DNA of 64,000 nt from Paenibacillus sp. FSL R10-2734 (GTDB lineage: Bacteria; Bacillota; Bacilli; Paenibacillales; Paenibacillaceae): NCBI RefSeq assembly GCF_037963865.1, contig NZ_CP150170.1, forward strand, positions 6,882,001-6,946,000, read 5' to 3'. Below, one piece after another: positions 16,880 through 25,638 of this stretch. Every line of letters starts with the position of its first letter. Within the stretch, counting starts at the first letter, position 1. The notes beneath the pieces were generated by a model, which was not told where the DNA came from, made no database searches, and saw nothing but the letters and a program-made list of their open reading frames with translations. The position numbers and the translations under genes are program-made.

Positions 16880-17506
16880 ATGCCAAAAATCAAATTAGCC
16901 GTCATCTACTACAGCGCCACTGGGACTAACTACCAGCTCGCACAGTGGGCCGCAGAAAGCGCTGAGAAAGCGGGGGCTGAGGTGAAATTACTGAAGGTAC
17001 AGGAACTAGTTCCCGAGGACAAAATTGCGGCAAATCCGGCCATGAAGGCCCTAGCTGAAAAAACAAAAGATATCCCAGTAGCAACACCCGATGATATCGT
17101 GGAGGCGGATGCGATTATTTTCAGTTCTCCAACCCGTTACGGTAACATTGCTTCTCAGATGAAGCAGTTCATCGATACAACCGGAGGGATTTGGGGCAAG
17201 GGACTAACTGTAAACAAAGTCGTCAGCGCCATGAGCTCAGCACAGAATCCACATGGTGGTCAGGAAGCTACGATTTTGGCACTATACACATCGATGTATC
17301 ACTGGGGAGCGATTGTCGCGGCACCTGGTTATACCGATCCAGTCACTTTTGGCGCAGGAGGCAACCCCTACGGAACAAGCGTCAGTGTGGATGGGGACGG
17401 TAAAATGATCGAAGAGCAGGATCGTATCCGTGACGCTGTATTTCACCAAGCGAAACGTACTGTTGAAGTGGCCGGCTGGGTCCAAGCAGGTAAAAACGCG
17501 CAATAG
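16880..17506 (+). CDS. wrbA: NAD(P)H:quinone oxidoreductase WrbA
   Basis: Flavodoxin-like fold, 208 aa, about the usual WrbA length. Residues 5-20 (LAVIYYSATGTNYQLAQ) form the FMN phosphate loop. SSPTRYGNIASQMKQF near 76-91 and the GGQEATILALYTSMYHWG segment near 124-141 are WrbA signatures. WrbA is a cytosolic FMN enzyme that reduces quinones by two electrons and so limits redox cycling. The ribosome site is poor: AAGGGA lies 14 bases before the ATG, and the closer ATG at 16867 is out of frame. The gene is monocistronic, with a hairpin terminator after it and a symmetric operator-like site upstream. Confidence 0.93.
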   Translation: MPKIKLAVIYYSATGTNYQLAQWAAESAEKAGAEVKLLKVQELVPEDKIAANPAMKALAEKTKDIPVATPDDIVEADAIIFSSPTRYGNIASQMKQFIDTTGGIWGKGLTVNKVVSAMSSAQNPHGGQEATILALYTSMYHWGAIVAAPGYTDPVTFGAGGNPYGTSVSVDGDGKMIEEQDRIRDAVFHQAKRTVEVAGWVQAGKNAQ

Positions 17507-17542
17507 ACCGAACTAGGCGACGCCTATCGTTCGATATAGTAA

Positions 17543-17582
17543 ACCCCTCGGAGCTACCTGTGTAGCATACAAACCGAGGGGT
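17543..17582. terminator. Bidirectional terminator between wrbA and the oxidoreductase gene
   Basis: ACCCCTCGG (17543-17551) pairs with CCGAGGGGT (17574-17582). T-rich sequence follows on the plus strand and an A-rich start lies on the other side. It serves wrbA and probably the convergent gene ending at 17597. Confidence 0.8.
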
Positions 17583-17596
17583 GTTGTTTATTTTAT

Positions 17597-18595
17597 TTAT
17601 TCTCCAGGATACTTAAGGCCCCACTGCGCACGTATTTGATCCAGCAGATTCAGAATCGCTAACGACTCATCCAATGTCATCACCGGACTCTCTGTAAGCC
17701 CCGCCTCAAGACAACGTCCCACTTCCTCTGCTTCAAAACAATATCCGATAGAAGCCCGGTCATCCACAAAAGTCTCTACCTTCTCATCCCCTACATAGAG
17801 CGTAGCCGATTTCGGATTCACTAACGTGCCCTCTACAATAATACGGCCCTCTGTTCCAAACACATGCGCTTCCTCCAACATATTAAGACGAATACCGCCG
17901 TTTAACGAAGCGGTTTTTCCATTGCCATAATTCAGCAGCATAGAGAAATGCTCGTCCACTCCAGTCTCACCAATATGAACCGTACTGGATATAGATTCAG
18001 GATAAGGTCCAAACACCATCGAGGCAAAAGAAACCGGATAAATCCCCACATCCAGCAGCGCTCCCCCGCCCAGCTTCGGATTAAGCAATCTGCCTTCCGG
18101 ATTCCAGTCCGTGCGAAATCCTAAGTCTGCCTTCACCAAGCGAACTTCACCGATTCTACCCTCGGCAATCCATTCTCTAACCTTCACAATCGCCGGGATG
18201 TAGCGGCTCCACATTGCTTCCATCAGGAACAGCTTATGCTCTCTAGCATAAGACACGACTTCTTCCAATTCTCCACTATTCACGGTAAAAGGCTTCTCGC
18301 ACAAGACAGCTTTTCCTGCACGCAGCGCCAATAATGCATTTTCTTTGTGAAAAGGATGTGGCGTTCCGATATACACTGCATCTACATTCGGGTCATTCAC
18401 CAATTCTTCATAGGTGGCGTAGGCATGTGGAACCCCATGATCCCGCGCAAATTTATCCGCACTTTCCTGAGAACGCGAACCCACGGCATATGCCACACCA
18501 TTGCTGGCGTGAGCTAAGTCAGTAACAAACTGATGTGCAATCCACCCTGTACTGAGAATTCCCCATTTTACTTTGTAAGCGTTGTCTTTTCCCAT
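17597..18595 (-). CDS. Gfo/Idh/MocA family oxidoreductase (332 aa)
   Basis: The start is placed at 18595 (MGKDNAYKVKWG) because AGGAGG lies just upstream; the longer frame adds 36 unlikely basic residues. The N-terminal Rossmann fold begins at about residue 9 (VKWGILSTGWIAHQFV, with the first glycine loop altered to STGWIA). It includes the family EKP motif (AVLCEKPFT near 90-98), where Lys is the catalytic/NAD-stabilising residue. The C-terminal half has the family's beta-sheet domain (GGGALLDVGIYPV). Such enzymes oxidise or reduce sugars, inositols or trans-dihydrodiols with NAD(P) in the cytosol. The substrate is not evident, as no sugar-pathway neighbour sits in the same operon. Confidence 0.88.
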   Translation of the reverse strand: MGKDNAYKVKWGILSTGWIAHQFVTDLAHASNGVAYAVGSRSQESADKFARDHGVPHAYATYEELVNDPNVDAVYIGTPHPFHKENALLALRAGKAVLCEKPFTVNSGELEEVVSYAREHKLFLMEAMWSRYIPAIVKVREWIAEGRIGEVRLVKADLGFRTDWNPEGRLLNPKLGGGALLDVGIYPVSFASMVFGPYPESISSTVHIGETGVDEHFSMLLNYGNGKTASLNGGIRLNMLEEAHVFGTEGRIIVEGTLVNPKSATLYVGDEKVETFVDDRASIGYCFEAEEVGRCLEAGLTESPVMTLDESLAILNLLDQIRAQWGLKYPGE

Positions 18596-18683
18596 TGTAT
18601 TGTTCCTCCTCATCCTTCTGTTTCTACTACTTGATTCTATCAGACCATGCTTATTAAAGCATATGAAAATAGGATCTAACCGT

Positions 18684-19010
18684 CTATTCCTCTTCCACCT
18701 CAATCAGAAAAATCCGATCCTTAAACCCACCGCGACGCTTGGTTTTCTCCGCACGAAGCTTCTCCAGCTCTGTGCTATTGCTCCCATGTGTCTCCGCCAG
18801 AGCCTGGATCACTTCCAGTATATCGGCAAGCTCTTCAAGCGCTTCTTCATCACTAACTGCCCGAAAATACTCCTCCGACTCTTCTTTCAATTTCTTACGT
18901 AGTTCAGTTATGTATTCTTTGGGCTCGAGTATCCTTGTCTTAAAATCTTTCCCTTGAGAGGCTATCAAATTGGGGATTCCGTCACGCACTAGCTTTTCAT
19001 ATACAGGCAT
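18684..19010 (-). CDS. MazG-like / phosphoribosyl-ATP pyrophosphohydrolase-like protein (108 aa)
   Basis: GAGGGATG precedes the ATG at 19010. The sequence begins YEKLVRDGIPNLI, the hallmark of a small all-alpha NTP pyrophosphohydrolase group. It carries the metal-binding pattern ELRKKLKEESEEYF and, near 58-64, EELADILEV, where acidic residues bind Mg. These enzymes cleave nucleoside triphosphates, often damaged ones, to the monophosphate and PPi in the cytosol. The next gene upstream is a Nudix hydrolase, so two house-cleaning activities lie together, with about 46 bp between them and the same direction. The substrate is not predictable. Confidence 0.85.
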   Translation of the reverse strand: MPVYEKLVRDGIPNLIASQGKDFKTRILEPKEYITELRKKLKEESEEYFRAVSDEEALEELADILEVIQALAETHGSNSTELEKLRAEKTKRRGGFKDRIFLIEVEEE

Positions 19011-19056
19011 TTAAGTTCATCCCTCTTTCTACTATGTATTCTAGCTTCCTTCAGTC

Positions 19057-19446
19057 TTACTTCGATTTTATCATTAGCCGTTCTACAAAAGGAATATCCG
19101 CAGGAGCAAAAGTGAACTGACCCAGTTCATCCGGGAACACCCAATTGAATTCGTCGTGATCAACAAGTTCGATTACGCCTCCTTGATACACAGCTTTCCA
19201 AGCAAATAGTCTGATCTGGATACTTCCATAATTGTGCTCGTTCATGCCAAAGCTCTCATAGGGAAGTATCGTAATCCCCATCTCCTCCTGAAGCTCTCTT
19301 TGCAGACAATCTGCGATACTCTCGCCTGATTCGATTTTCCCGCCAGGAAATTCCCACAGACCTGCCTGCGACTTCCCTTTCCTCCGCCGAGCAATAAGAA
19401 TCTGTCCTGCTTCATTATGTATAATTGCGGCTGCCACCTCGATCAC
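19057..19446 (-). CDS. MutT-like Nudix hydrolase (129 aa)
   Basis: The longest frame starts at 19479 with a poor ribosome site. A GTG at 19446 is preceded by GGAGG seven bases away and gives VIEVAAAII, the normal MutT N-terminus, so I choose it. The Nudix box is complete: GGKIESGESIADCLQRELQEEMG near residues 33-55, with the REL-EE metal-binding glutamates. The length matches bacterial MutT-type 8-oxo-dGTP or CTP pyrophosphohydrolases. It should hydrolyse a nucleoside diphosphate-linked substrate in the cytosol with Mg. The family is certain; the substrate, oxidised dGTP or another NTP, is not. Confidence 0.88.
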   Translation of the reverse strand: MIEVAAAIIHNEAGQILIARRRKGKSQAGLWEFPGGKIESGESIADCLQRELQEEMGITILPYESFGMNEHNYGSIQIRLFAWKAVYQGGVIELVDHDEFNWVFPDELGQFTFAPADIPFVERLMIKSK

Positions 19447-19515
19447 AAGAACACCTCCATGATTGCTATCATTCGACATATACTACTATTAAAACATACA
19501 TTTCATTCCAAACCA

Positions 19516-19557
19516 AAGAGACTCTCCCACAAGCCATTAGGCCCGGGAAAGTCTCTT
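19516..19557 (-). terminator. Hairpin terminator after the YceI-type gene
   Basis: AAGAGACT (19516-19523) and TCCC pair with GGGA and AGTCTCTT (19550-19557) around a 16-base loop. T-rich sequence follows leftward. It separates the YceI gene from the Nudix gene. Confidence 0.6.
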
Positions 19558-19611
19558 CCGTACAGTCTTTTCTATAAATTTCACAGCAGCGTTTTCCTTA
19601 TGGGAGGACTG

Positions 19612-20328
19612 CTATTTCGTCAACACAAGCTCTAATCGAACCTCAAGATTGTTCTCCGTATCCAGCACAACGGTGTGCGGATTGCTCATGCCAAAATCAG
19701 AAAAGGCCACAGTTGTTGTTCCCGACAGCATCAGCTGCCCCCCACTGTACGCTGCTTGAGACTGGAATGTGACATCCTTTTCCACACCCCTCACTGTAAG
19801 CGTACCTTGCATTTCAACCGGCACAGTTGCTCCTTCTGTCCATTCTGCTGGCAGCTCCGAGAATGATTTCACTACAAACGTAGATTGTGGAAATTCCGTA
19901 ACGGATAGGAAGTCTGTTCCTTTTACATGCTCATCTCTTTGACCATTGCCAGAGTCCAGAGCGCTCATATCCACGGTTCCTTCCCCAGCCATCGAAGTAG
20001 AATCTTCTATATTAACATTCCAAGTACCTTGAACTTTGTTATCTACGAAGTTAACTGTTTCTTTGGAGGTTGTTACCGACCAATATACTTTAGAAGTGTC
20101 CGCAATCGTCCAGTCACCGTTTAATTGCTCTGCTGTTACTACCACACCTGCTGATGCTTCAGTGTTATTCGTTGTGCCTGCACCAGCTGCCGCTTCTGTT
20201 CCTTGCCCTGGAATCACGGACTCGATCTCTACATTATTGCCCAGCCATTTATCCAGCAATGTATAACCTGTGACAACTCCTACGATAATGACTCCGGCCG
20301 CGATCAAGGCTATTCTTTTTCTCTTCAT
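19612..20328 (-). CDS. Membrane-anchored YceI-domain protein (238 aa)
   Basis: GGAGGG precedes the ATG at 20328. A basic N-terminus and one hydrophobic helix at 7-26 (an uncleaved anchor) place the rest outside the cell. From about residue 68 the protein has the YceI lipocalin-like barrel. The GDWTIADTSKVYWSV strand is followed by KVQGTWNV, KGTDFLSVTEFPQSTFVV, TLTVRGVEKDVTF and the closing NNLEVRLELVL. YceI proteins bind isoprenoid or amphiphilic molecules. A low-complexity Ala/Glu/Thr linker (about 40-62) joins anchor and barrel. It is divergent from the two-component genes, 154 bp apart, and could be their target; this is position-based inference. Confidence 0.88.
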   Translation of the reverse strand: MKRKRIALIAAGVIIVGVVTGYTLLDKWLGNNVEIESVIPGQGTEAAAGAGTTNNTEASAGVVVTAEQLNGDWTIADTSKVYWSVTTSKETVNFVDNKVQGTWNVNIEDSTSMAGEGTVDMSALDSGNGQRDEHVKGTDFLSVTEFPQSTFVVKSFSELPAEWTEGATVPVEMQGTLTVRGVEKDVTFQSQAAYSGGQLMLSGTTTVAFSDFGMSNPHTVVLDTENNLEVRLELVLTK

Positions 20329-20340
20329 CCTGTTCCCTCC

Positions 20341-20364
20341 AATATTCTAATATTCTAATATTCT
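20341..20364. repeat. Three perfect AATATTCT repeats in the yceI/two-component spacer
   Basis: AATATTCT occurs three times head to tail, just upstream of the ribosome site of the YceI gene. The 8-bp period is short of one helical turn, so a classical operator is not implied. Replication slippage is an equal possibility. Confidence 0.6.
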
Positions 20365-20482
20365 GTATATTTTCAAGCTCGTCCCTCATTCTAACAAAGC
20401 AATATGTCGGGAAGAAGTCAGAGCAGAACGAGCTATGATGTGTTAAACTTGTCGTAATTTTATAGACTGGAGGCCCACCCAC

Positions 20483-21166
20483 ATGATGAGATCCATTCTA
20501 ATTGTTGAAGATGAGGAAGCTATCTCAAGGGTCCTCAGCGCTTATCTGAAAAAAGCTGGCTTCCATGTCACCCGAGTAGCCGACGGTCGTGCCGCGCTAG
20601 AGTCTTTTGCTGTATCCCCTCCTTCATTAGTATTACTCGACATCATGCTGCCAAACATGGACGGCTTTGAACTGCTAAAGCTCATCCGTGAAAAAAGTAG
20701 CTGTCCCGTGATTATGCTGACGGCAAGAGATGGGATTGATGATCGACTAGCTGGTCTTGACGGTGGTGCAGATGATTATATGTCTAAACCCTTTATTCCA
20801 GAGGAAGTGGTGGCACGCGTGAATGCTGTATTACGCCGTCCCTCACAATGGTCTGATGGCAGCCGCAAACGGCATTATGGCAGTTTATTTATCGACTTTA
20901 CTGCTCGTACTGTCTTTTTAAACGGGGCTGAGCTGAACCTTAGTCCACGCGACATGTCAGTAATGTTATTTCTGGCTGAAAGACCTAATCAAATATGTAC
21001 GCGCGAGCAATTAATAGAGCATGTCTGGGAGATGGATTACGAAGGAAGTGACCGTGCAGTCGATTTGTCTATCAAAAGACTTCGCCAAGCATTGTCGCAT
21101 TGGCCGGTAGATGAGGGGGAAATCCGTACCTTGAGAGGGACAGGATACCAATTATGGACTACTTAA
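20483..21166 (+). CDS. OmpR/PhoB-family response regulator (227 aa)
   Basis: GGAGG lies nine bases before the ATG. The receiver domain (about 1-118) has the acidic pair at Glu9/Asp10, the phosphorylation site Asp53 (LLDIMLPNMDG) and the conserved Lys in DDYMSKPF. The C-terminal winged helix (about 130-227) ends with the recognition helix and RGTGYQLW hairpin typical of the OmpR group. It should bind DNA as a dimer when phosphorylated by the kinase encoded immediately downstream, whose start overlaps its last codons by 13 bp. The target is unknown; the divergent YceI gene is the nearest candidate. Confidence 0.95.
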   Translation: MMRSILIVEDEEAISRVLSAYLKKAGFHVTRVADGRAALESFAVSPPSLVLLDIMLPNMDGFELLKLIREKSSCPVIMLTARDGIDDRLAGLDGGADDYMSKPFIPEEVVARVNAVLRRPSQWSDGSRKRHYGSLFIDFTARTVFLNGAELNLSPRDMSVMLFLAERPNQICTREQLIEHVWEMDYEGSDRAVDLSIKRLRQALSHWPVDEGEIRTLRGTGYQLWTT

Positions 21167-22569
21167 AGAAAAACAACACCCAACGCACGTCCTTCCTCTC
21201 CTACTGGACAATTCGTTATCTGCTCATTATCAGTATCGGCCTCCTGCTAACTGCACTAACAACGTTCTGGTGGATGCAACAAGAAGCTATGAGCAACCGG
21301 ATGCAGACTACCGGATTATTAGCACAGGAGATTGCCGATCGTAGCGTAAATCGTGAAGGAACCATAGAGATCAGCCAGAATCTTGGAAAGCTTATTGAAG
21401 ACCGAAAACGATTCTTCAAGTTAACCGTAGAAATGTGTGTAATCATTACGGATCAGCAAGGTCAGATGCTGCTCTCTATGCCGCCTCTCACAGAGGACGA
21501 AATGAGGCATAAGCTTAATGATAGCTTGGACGACTCGCGTAGTCCGGAGTTCAAAGCTGCAGTTGCTCCAATAGAATCAAATAGCAGAACACTAGGACAG
21601 GTGATTGTCCTTCAATCTAAGAAATCGCTGCGGCATATTCCGCAGGAGGAAATCATTTTTTTCTCCATTCTGCTGCTGTTTCTAATCATCTTAAGTTGGC
21701 TAACCATCTATCTCTTGTCACGTAAACTGGCAAAGCCTATTCAAAAAGTAGCTGCTGCTGCGGCACAAATCAGCCATGGCCGGTATGATATCGTTCTGGA
21801 TAAGGATGCCAAAGAACGGGAAATTCATGAGCTAATGATGTCTTTTGAAGAGATGGCGGGCAAATTACAACAATTCGAGCATTCCCGTGCGGTGATGTTA
21901 GCCGGAGTATCCCATGAACTAAAGACACCAGTAACCTCCATCAAAGGTCTAATCCATGCCGTTCGTGAAGGGGTCGTCGAAGATGATGAGGCTGAGGAAT
22001 TTCTAGATATTGCCTTGCAGGAAGCTGGACGATTGCAGCGGATGGTAGCGGATCTTCTGGATTACAACGCATTGACTGCAGGTATCGTTTCTGTCCGTCA
22101 CGATAGACTGGATGCTGTGCCGCTTTTATCAGAAATCGTATATCAATGGAAGCTGACACAGACCGATGAAGTTGCGGAGCCCGTGCTCCATATGCCGAGT
22201 AATCCTTTATTTTTGCGTGGGGACTCGCTTCGTATCCAACAAATTATCGTCAATCTCCTTAATAACAGTGTACAAGCCAAAGCGCCAGACCGAAGGGTGC
22301 AGCTTACGGTGGAGTTGCTTGAACAGCAAGGCCATGGCCTAGCCGAAATTCGTGTTCAGGATAATGGGCTTGGCATCTCATCAAATCATAGCGAGCATGT
22401 CTTCGAGGCTTTTTTCCGAGGAAGCGATAAGCAGAGCACACTACGTGGTCTAGGACTTGGTCTCACCTTCAGCCGTTTGTTGGCCGAATCTATGATCGGA
22501 AGCCTCGTGCTTGAAAAGCACTCAGAGGAAGGCTGCACCTTCGTGCTGTCTCTACCGCTTGATCACTAA
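21154..22569 (+). CDS. Sensor histidine kinase, EnvZ/PhoR type (471 aa)
   Basis: It overlaps the response regulator by 13 bp. Transmembrane helices lie at about 24-43 and 165-187 and enclose an outside sensor region of about 120 residues. A HAMP domain (LAKPIQKVAAAAAQISHGRYD) and a DHp domain follow, with the phosphoacceptor His254 in GVSHELKTPVTS. The catalytic ATPase domain shows the N box (IVNLLNNSVQAK), the G1 box (VQDNGLGI) and the G2 region (LRGLGLGLTFS). The signal sensed is not predictable. The pair is a standard two-component system at the membrane, with divergent yceI as a possible output. Confidence 0.95.
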   Translation: MDYLKKNNTQRTSFLSYWTIRYLLIISIGLLLTALTTFWWMQQEAMSNRMQTTGLLAQEIADRSVNREGTIEISQNLGKLIEDRKRFFKLTVEMCVIITDQQGQMLLSMPPLTEDEMRHKLNDSLDDSRSPEFKAAVAPIESNSRTLGQVIVLQSKKSLRHIPQEEIIFFSILLLFLIILSWLTIYLLSRKLAKPIQKVAAAAAQISHGRYDIVLDKDAKEREIHELMMSFEEMAGKLQQFEHSRAVMLAGVSHELKTPVTSIKGLIHAVREGVVEDDEAEEFLDIALQEAGRLQRMVADLLDYNALTAGIVSVRHDRLDAVPLLSEIVYQWKLTQTDEVAEPVLHMPSNPLFLRGDSLRIQQIIVNLLNNSVQAKAPDRRVQLTVELLEQQGHGLAEIRVQDNGLGISSNHSEHVFEAFFRGSDKQSTLRGLGLGLTFSRLLAESMIGSLVLEKHSEEGCTFVLSLPLDH

Positions 22570-22639
22570 AAAATTAGTCTGTGGACCATCGTCATGGTAT
22601 AATCATGTGCACAATCACACCGAAAACCGGAGGCTGTAT

Positions 22640-23131
22640 ATGCTTACTTTTGAACAAAAATTAGCGATTCTCGACTCTTACCCCCAACTGGAACGCAAAA
22701 ATGTATCCCTTGGGCGCGTGAACTATCACTACGAGGAAAGCCAGCATGATAAGAAAACCGTCGCTTACCACCTGCACCCAAATGGTAATGGGTATGTATT
22801 CGCAGGATTATTGCGGGGCTACGAGACAGATGATAAGGGCTTCGTGAACATTCGCGAATACTCGGAAGCCGAACTGCGGAGTCTACTGGATGCCGCTATC
22901 ACCTCTTTGTCTATTTACATTCCGGAAGCCCCTGTAACCAGCAAAAGAAAGAAAAAGACTGCTGCGTCCGCCGATTCACTCTGGACTAATGATGAGGGGC
23001 ATACGCTGACCCTGAAGCTAGAGGAAGATTTATGGTATGTCTATGCCGATCTCAATCTGGAAATGGCCTTTGAAACGCTTGAGGAAGCTAAAGAATATTT
23101 AGCGGAAGAGGGATTTACTGCGCAGGGGTAA
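22640..23131 (+). CDS. Uncharacterised protein (163 aa)
   Basis: A frame opens earlier inside the kinase gene, but GGAGG is placed before the ATG at 22640, giving MLTFEQKLAILDSYPQL. There is no signal or membrane helix. Residues 1-95 look like a small alpha/beta domain. A basic linker (KRKKK near 110) follows, then a strand-rich end with DLWYVYADLNLEMAFETLEEAKEYLAEEG. I do not know a family name. The gene lies 70 bp downstream of the kinase and may be read through from it, or may have its own promoter. It ends in front of a strong bidirectional terminator shared with the convergent gene. Confidence 0.75.
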   Translation: MLTFEQKLAILDSYPQLERKNVSLGRVNYHYEESQHDKKTVAYHLHPNGNGYVFAGLLRGYETDDKGFVNIREYSEAELRSLLDAAITSLSIYIPEAPVTSKRKKKTAASADSLWTNDEGHTLTLKLEEDLWYVYADLNLEMAFETLEEAKEYLAEEGFTAQG

Positions 23132-23158
23132 CTTTCACTCCTCTCTAAAAAATAAAAC

Positions 23159-23201
23159 GAGGTGTCCTAACAGCCATTGGATATGGCGTTTCGGACACCT
23201 C
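23159..23201. terminator. Bidirectional terminator
   Basis: GAGGTGTCC (23159-23167) pairs with GGACACCTC (23193-23201), followed by TTTT on the plus strand and flanked by A-rich sequence on the other. It lies between two convergent genes. Confidence 0.85.
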
Positions 23202-23244
23202 TTTTCAATTGTACGCATGCAAGCTCGATCCAAGAAAATAATCC

Positions 23245-24372
23245 TTAATATACGGGTTGAGTGTAAACAAAGCTATATATACCCAAGTCAAGCTCTGAAA
23301 CCACTTCATAATCCAGTTTGAACTCTATAGTCTTATTGATAAGACCACCGACGAAATAACTGCCCTCCACCACTAATCTATTCTCTCCTCCAACAGGAGC
23401 TACCAAAATTAGTTGCTCTATACTATTTGCCGGTATTACAAAATTTTGCAGACCACCCGCTTGATCTTGAACATATCTACGAACTGACACGGTGTTACTA
23501 CCTACTACCGAGAAACCGGAATTGTTGTTCTTCCATTCTTCATAAGCATTTTGTTGAGATTGGTTGGAGCTAACACAAACCTGATTTATTGAAAACTCCG
23601 GTAGGTTATATACTTTGCCAGCAATATTATCTATAACCACTTTATTGGTTACTTGCGTACAATTCTCTATATTTTGAATCGGCATGGGGTCTTTTTCTTT
23701 AGAGATTGTTCTTATTATCTTTTTATCACCGGATTTAAAATTTATAGAGATCTCTTTATTATCCATGTTAGAGAACTCGATCAAGCTATACAGCTGATTA
23801 TTTTTGATTCCATAATGTTTTACTCTTATCTCAAACCTATTTCTTTCATCTGTTAGTGTTTTTGAAACTTCTTGGCTTCCTAATGTAATGGTTCTATTTA
23901 CTGGGGGAACTATCTTTGCTTCAGCAACGGATGATGTAATATGAACTGAATGTGTTCCTTCATCCCATGAGACGTTACTACCCAACACTTCGCTAATAAA
24001 TCTCAGAGGGACGAGCGTATTATTCTGAAAGCTGATCGCCTTCAAAACTTGCTCATTCTCTTGTCCGTTAACAAATACTTTCCCTTCCTTAACCATATAA
24101 AAAACGTGAATATCCCCTCTTACCGCTGAGATCGTCTTTGCAGTATTATTCCATTCAATAACTGCACCTTGAGCTTCAAAAATCGCCCGCATCGGCACAT
24201 ATGTAACCCCCTCTTTTACGATAGGAAGTACATCAAAATGCAATTGCTTACCATCCAAAAAACATTTAATCTCATTGTCTTCAGCAGATGCTTTAATCGA
24301 AGCGCAAAAATTAAATGTTAGCATTACAAAGAAAAAAATAATGATTTTCGAAAGATATTTGTTGTTTTTCAT
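23245..24372 (-). CDS. Secreted copper-amine-oxidase-N domain protein (375 aa)
   Basis: A signal peptide covers about residues 1-29 (basic start, long hydrophobic core, then ASIKASAED). Residues 34-150 carry two repeats of the copper amine oxidase N-terminal stalk domain: VLPIVKEGVTYVPMRAIFEAQGAVIEW and ISFQNNTLVPLRFISEVLGSNVSWDEG. This domain binds no copper itself and is common in Paenibacillus and clostridial exported proteins, where it probably attaches to the cell surface. The C-terminal 220 residues are beta-rich and unfamiliar. The base composition is more AT-rich than its neighbours and the next DNA is an IS remnant, which hints at a transferred or plastic spot. Only the N-terminal domain call is firm. 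Confidence 0.82.
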   Translation of the reverse strand: MKNNKYLSKIIIFFFVMLTFNFCASIKASAEDNEIKCFLDGKQLHFDVLPIVKEGVTYVPMRAIFEAQGAVIEWNNTAKTISAVRGDIHVFYMVKEGKVFVNGQENEQVLKAISFQNNTLVPLRFISEVLGSNVSWDEGTHSVHITSSVAEAKIVPPVNRTITLGSQEVSKTLTDERNRFEIRVKHYGIKNNQLYSLIEFSNMDNKEISINFKSGDKKIIRTISKEKDPMPIQNIENCTQVTNKVVIDNIAGKVYNLPEFSINQVCVSSNQSQQNAYEEWKNNNSGFSVVGSNTVSVRRYVQDQAGGLQNFVIPANSIEQLILVAPVGGENRLVVEGSYFVGGLINKTIEFKLDYEVVSELDLGIYSFVYTQPVY

Positions 24373-24419
24373 ATTTCATTAGCTCCCTAATCCCAAAAAA
24401 TAAATTTACATTTCACACC

Positions 24420-24560
24420 TTAATATTTAAACCTCTCATCACTAAAGTGACGAGATTCCTAAGTACAGAAGTCTACTGACTTCTAATGGATTAGGCTATC
24501 TCCGCAGTTCCTGCGGTTATCCATCTGACGTTATTCAGACAGAAGTCTTAGTCCTTCGTT
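24420..24560 (-). ncRNA. Candidate omega (reRNA) region at the IS right end
   Basis: In IS605-type elements, the 3' end of tnpB and the right end are transcribed as the guide-scaffold RNA that TnpB binds. This stretch carries stems 24435-24454 (CTC/GAG with TCAC/GTGA), AGAAGT/ACTTCT near 24468-24485, and CCGCAG/CTGCGG at 24502-24516. Position and stems fit, but the RNA itself is inferred and its partner protein is broken. Confidence 0.4.
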
Positions 24561-25634
24561 CAGAATATTTTTGCTGGCATTGTCATCTCTATCGTGTGTA
24601 GCATTGCATTCTGGACATACCCATTCGCGCAAGTTGAGGTTCTTAACGTCTTTGTTCTTGTACCCGCAGCTCGAACATCGTTGGCTTGATGCAAACGTCT
24701 TACCTACTGCGACGACTTGCTTCTCATACCATTCTGCTTTGTACTCCAGCATCGTTCTGAATTGCGACCAGGATACTTCACTGATCGCTTTCGCTAATTT
24801 TCCATATTGGAGCATCTTCTTCACTTGCAAGTCCTCAATTGCAATGATGTCGTGGTTTTTGACAATATGCGTTGAGACCTTATGTAAATAGTCAGCCCTC
24901 GCATTGGCCATATACTCGTGTATTTTGGCAACTTTGAGGCGCTGTTTGTTCCAATTAGAACTTCCTTTCGTTCTTCTTGTGAGAATACGCTGCGCCTTGG
25001 CAAGCTTCTCTTCCAACGTCCGAAAAAACTTAGGATTTCGGAATACTTCGCCGTTTGAGAGGATCGCAAAGTTTTTTAGACCCATATCGATCCCGACGGA
25101 TGAATCCGTCTTTGGCAAAGGCTGCACATCTACCTCCGCAAGTATAGACACGAAATACTTACCCGCTGGATTCCGCCTAAGGGTAGCACTCAGAATCCGT
25201 CCTTTTATTTCTCTAGACTTAGCGAATGGAACACATCCAAGCTTAGGAAGCTTGATCTTGTGACCGAAAATAGCGATGTTATTGTTTGTAAAATGGGTTT
25301 GATACGACTGAAGAGGATTCTTTTTGCTCTTGAATTTAGGGGCATCGTTTTACTTTTGGTAGAATCGGCTGTAAGCATCAGTAAGATGCCTCAGTGCGTT
25401 TTGAAGTGCAAACTTATCAGGCTCTTTTAGCCATTCCTTAGTTCGTTTAAGTGCTGTAAGTTCAGCAGAGCATTTCCCATACGACAACCCTTTTCCTGTA
25501 TCTTTATAGGCTTCATTCCATCTGTTCAGAAAGTGATTGAACACAAACCGACTACAGCCAATCGTTTTATGGATCAGCAGCTGTTGTTCTGCGTTTGGAT
25601 ATATGCGGAACTTGTACGCTTTATGCGTCAGCAT
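24531..25634 (-). pseudogene. tnpB: tnpB, RNA-guided nuclease gene broken by one stop codon
   Basis: Both halves are in one frame: 94 codons (25634-25353), then TAA at 25352-25350, then a continuous frame to 24531. Removing the stop gives about 367 residues, the normal TnpB length. The join reads FYQK-stop-NDAPKFKSKKNP, as expected of an uninterrupted protein. All catalytic parts survive downstream: the RuvC Asp in VGIDMGLK, the Glu in IAIEDLQ, a zinc finger CSSC...CPEC, and DRDDNAS with the third acidic residue. TnpB is the RNA-guided DNA endonuclease that helps retain IS605 elements and is related to Cas12. A recent nonsense mutation is the simplest reading; a sequencing error would look the same. 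Confidence 0.88.
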
Positions 25635-25638
25635 GGCT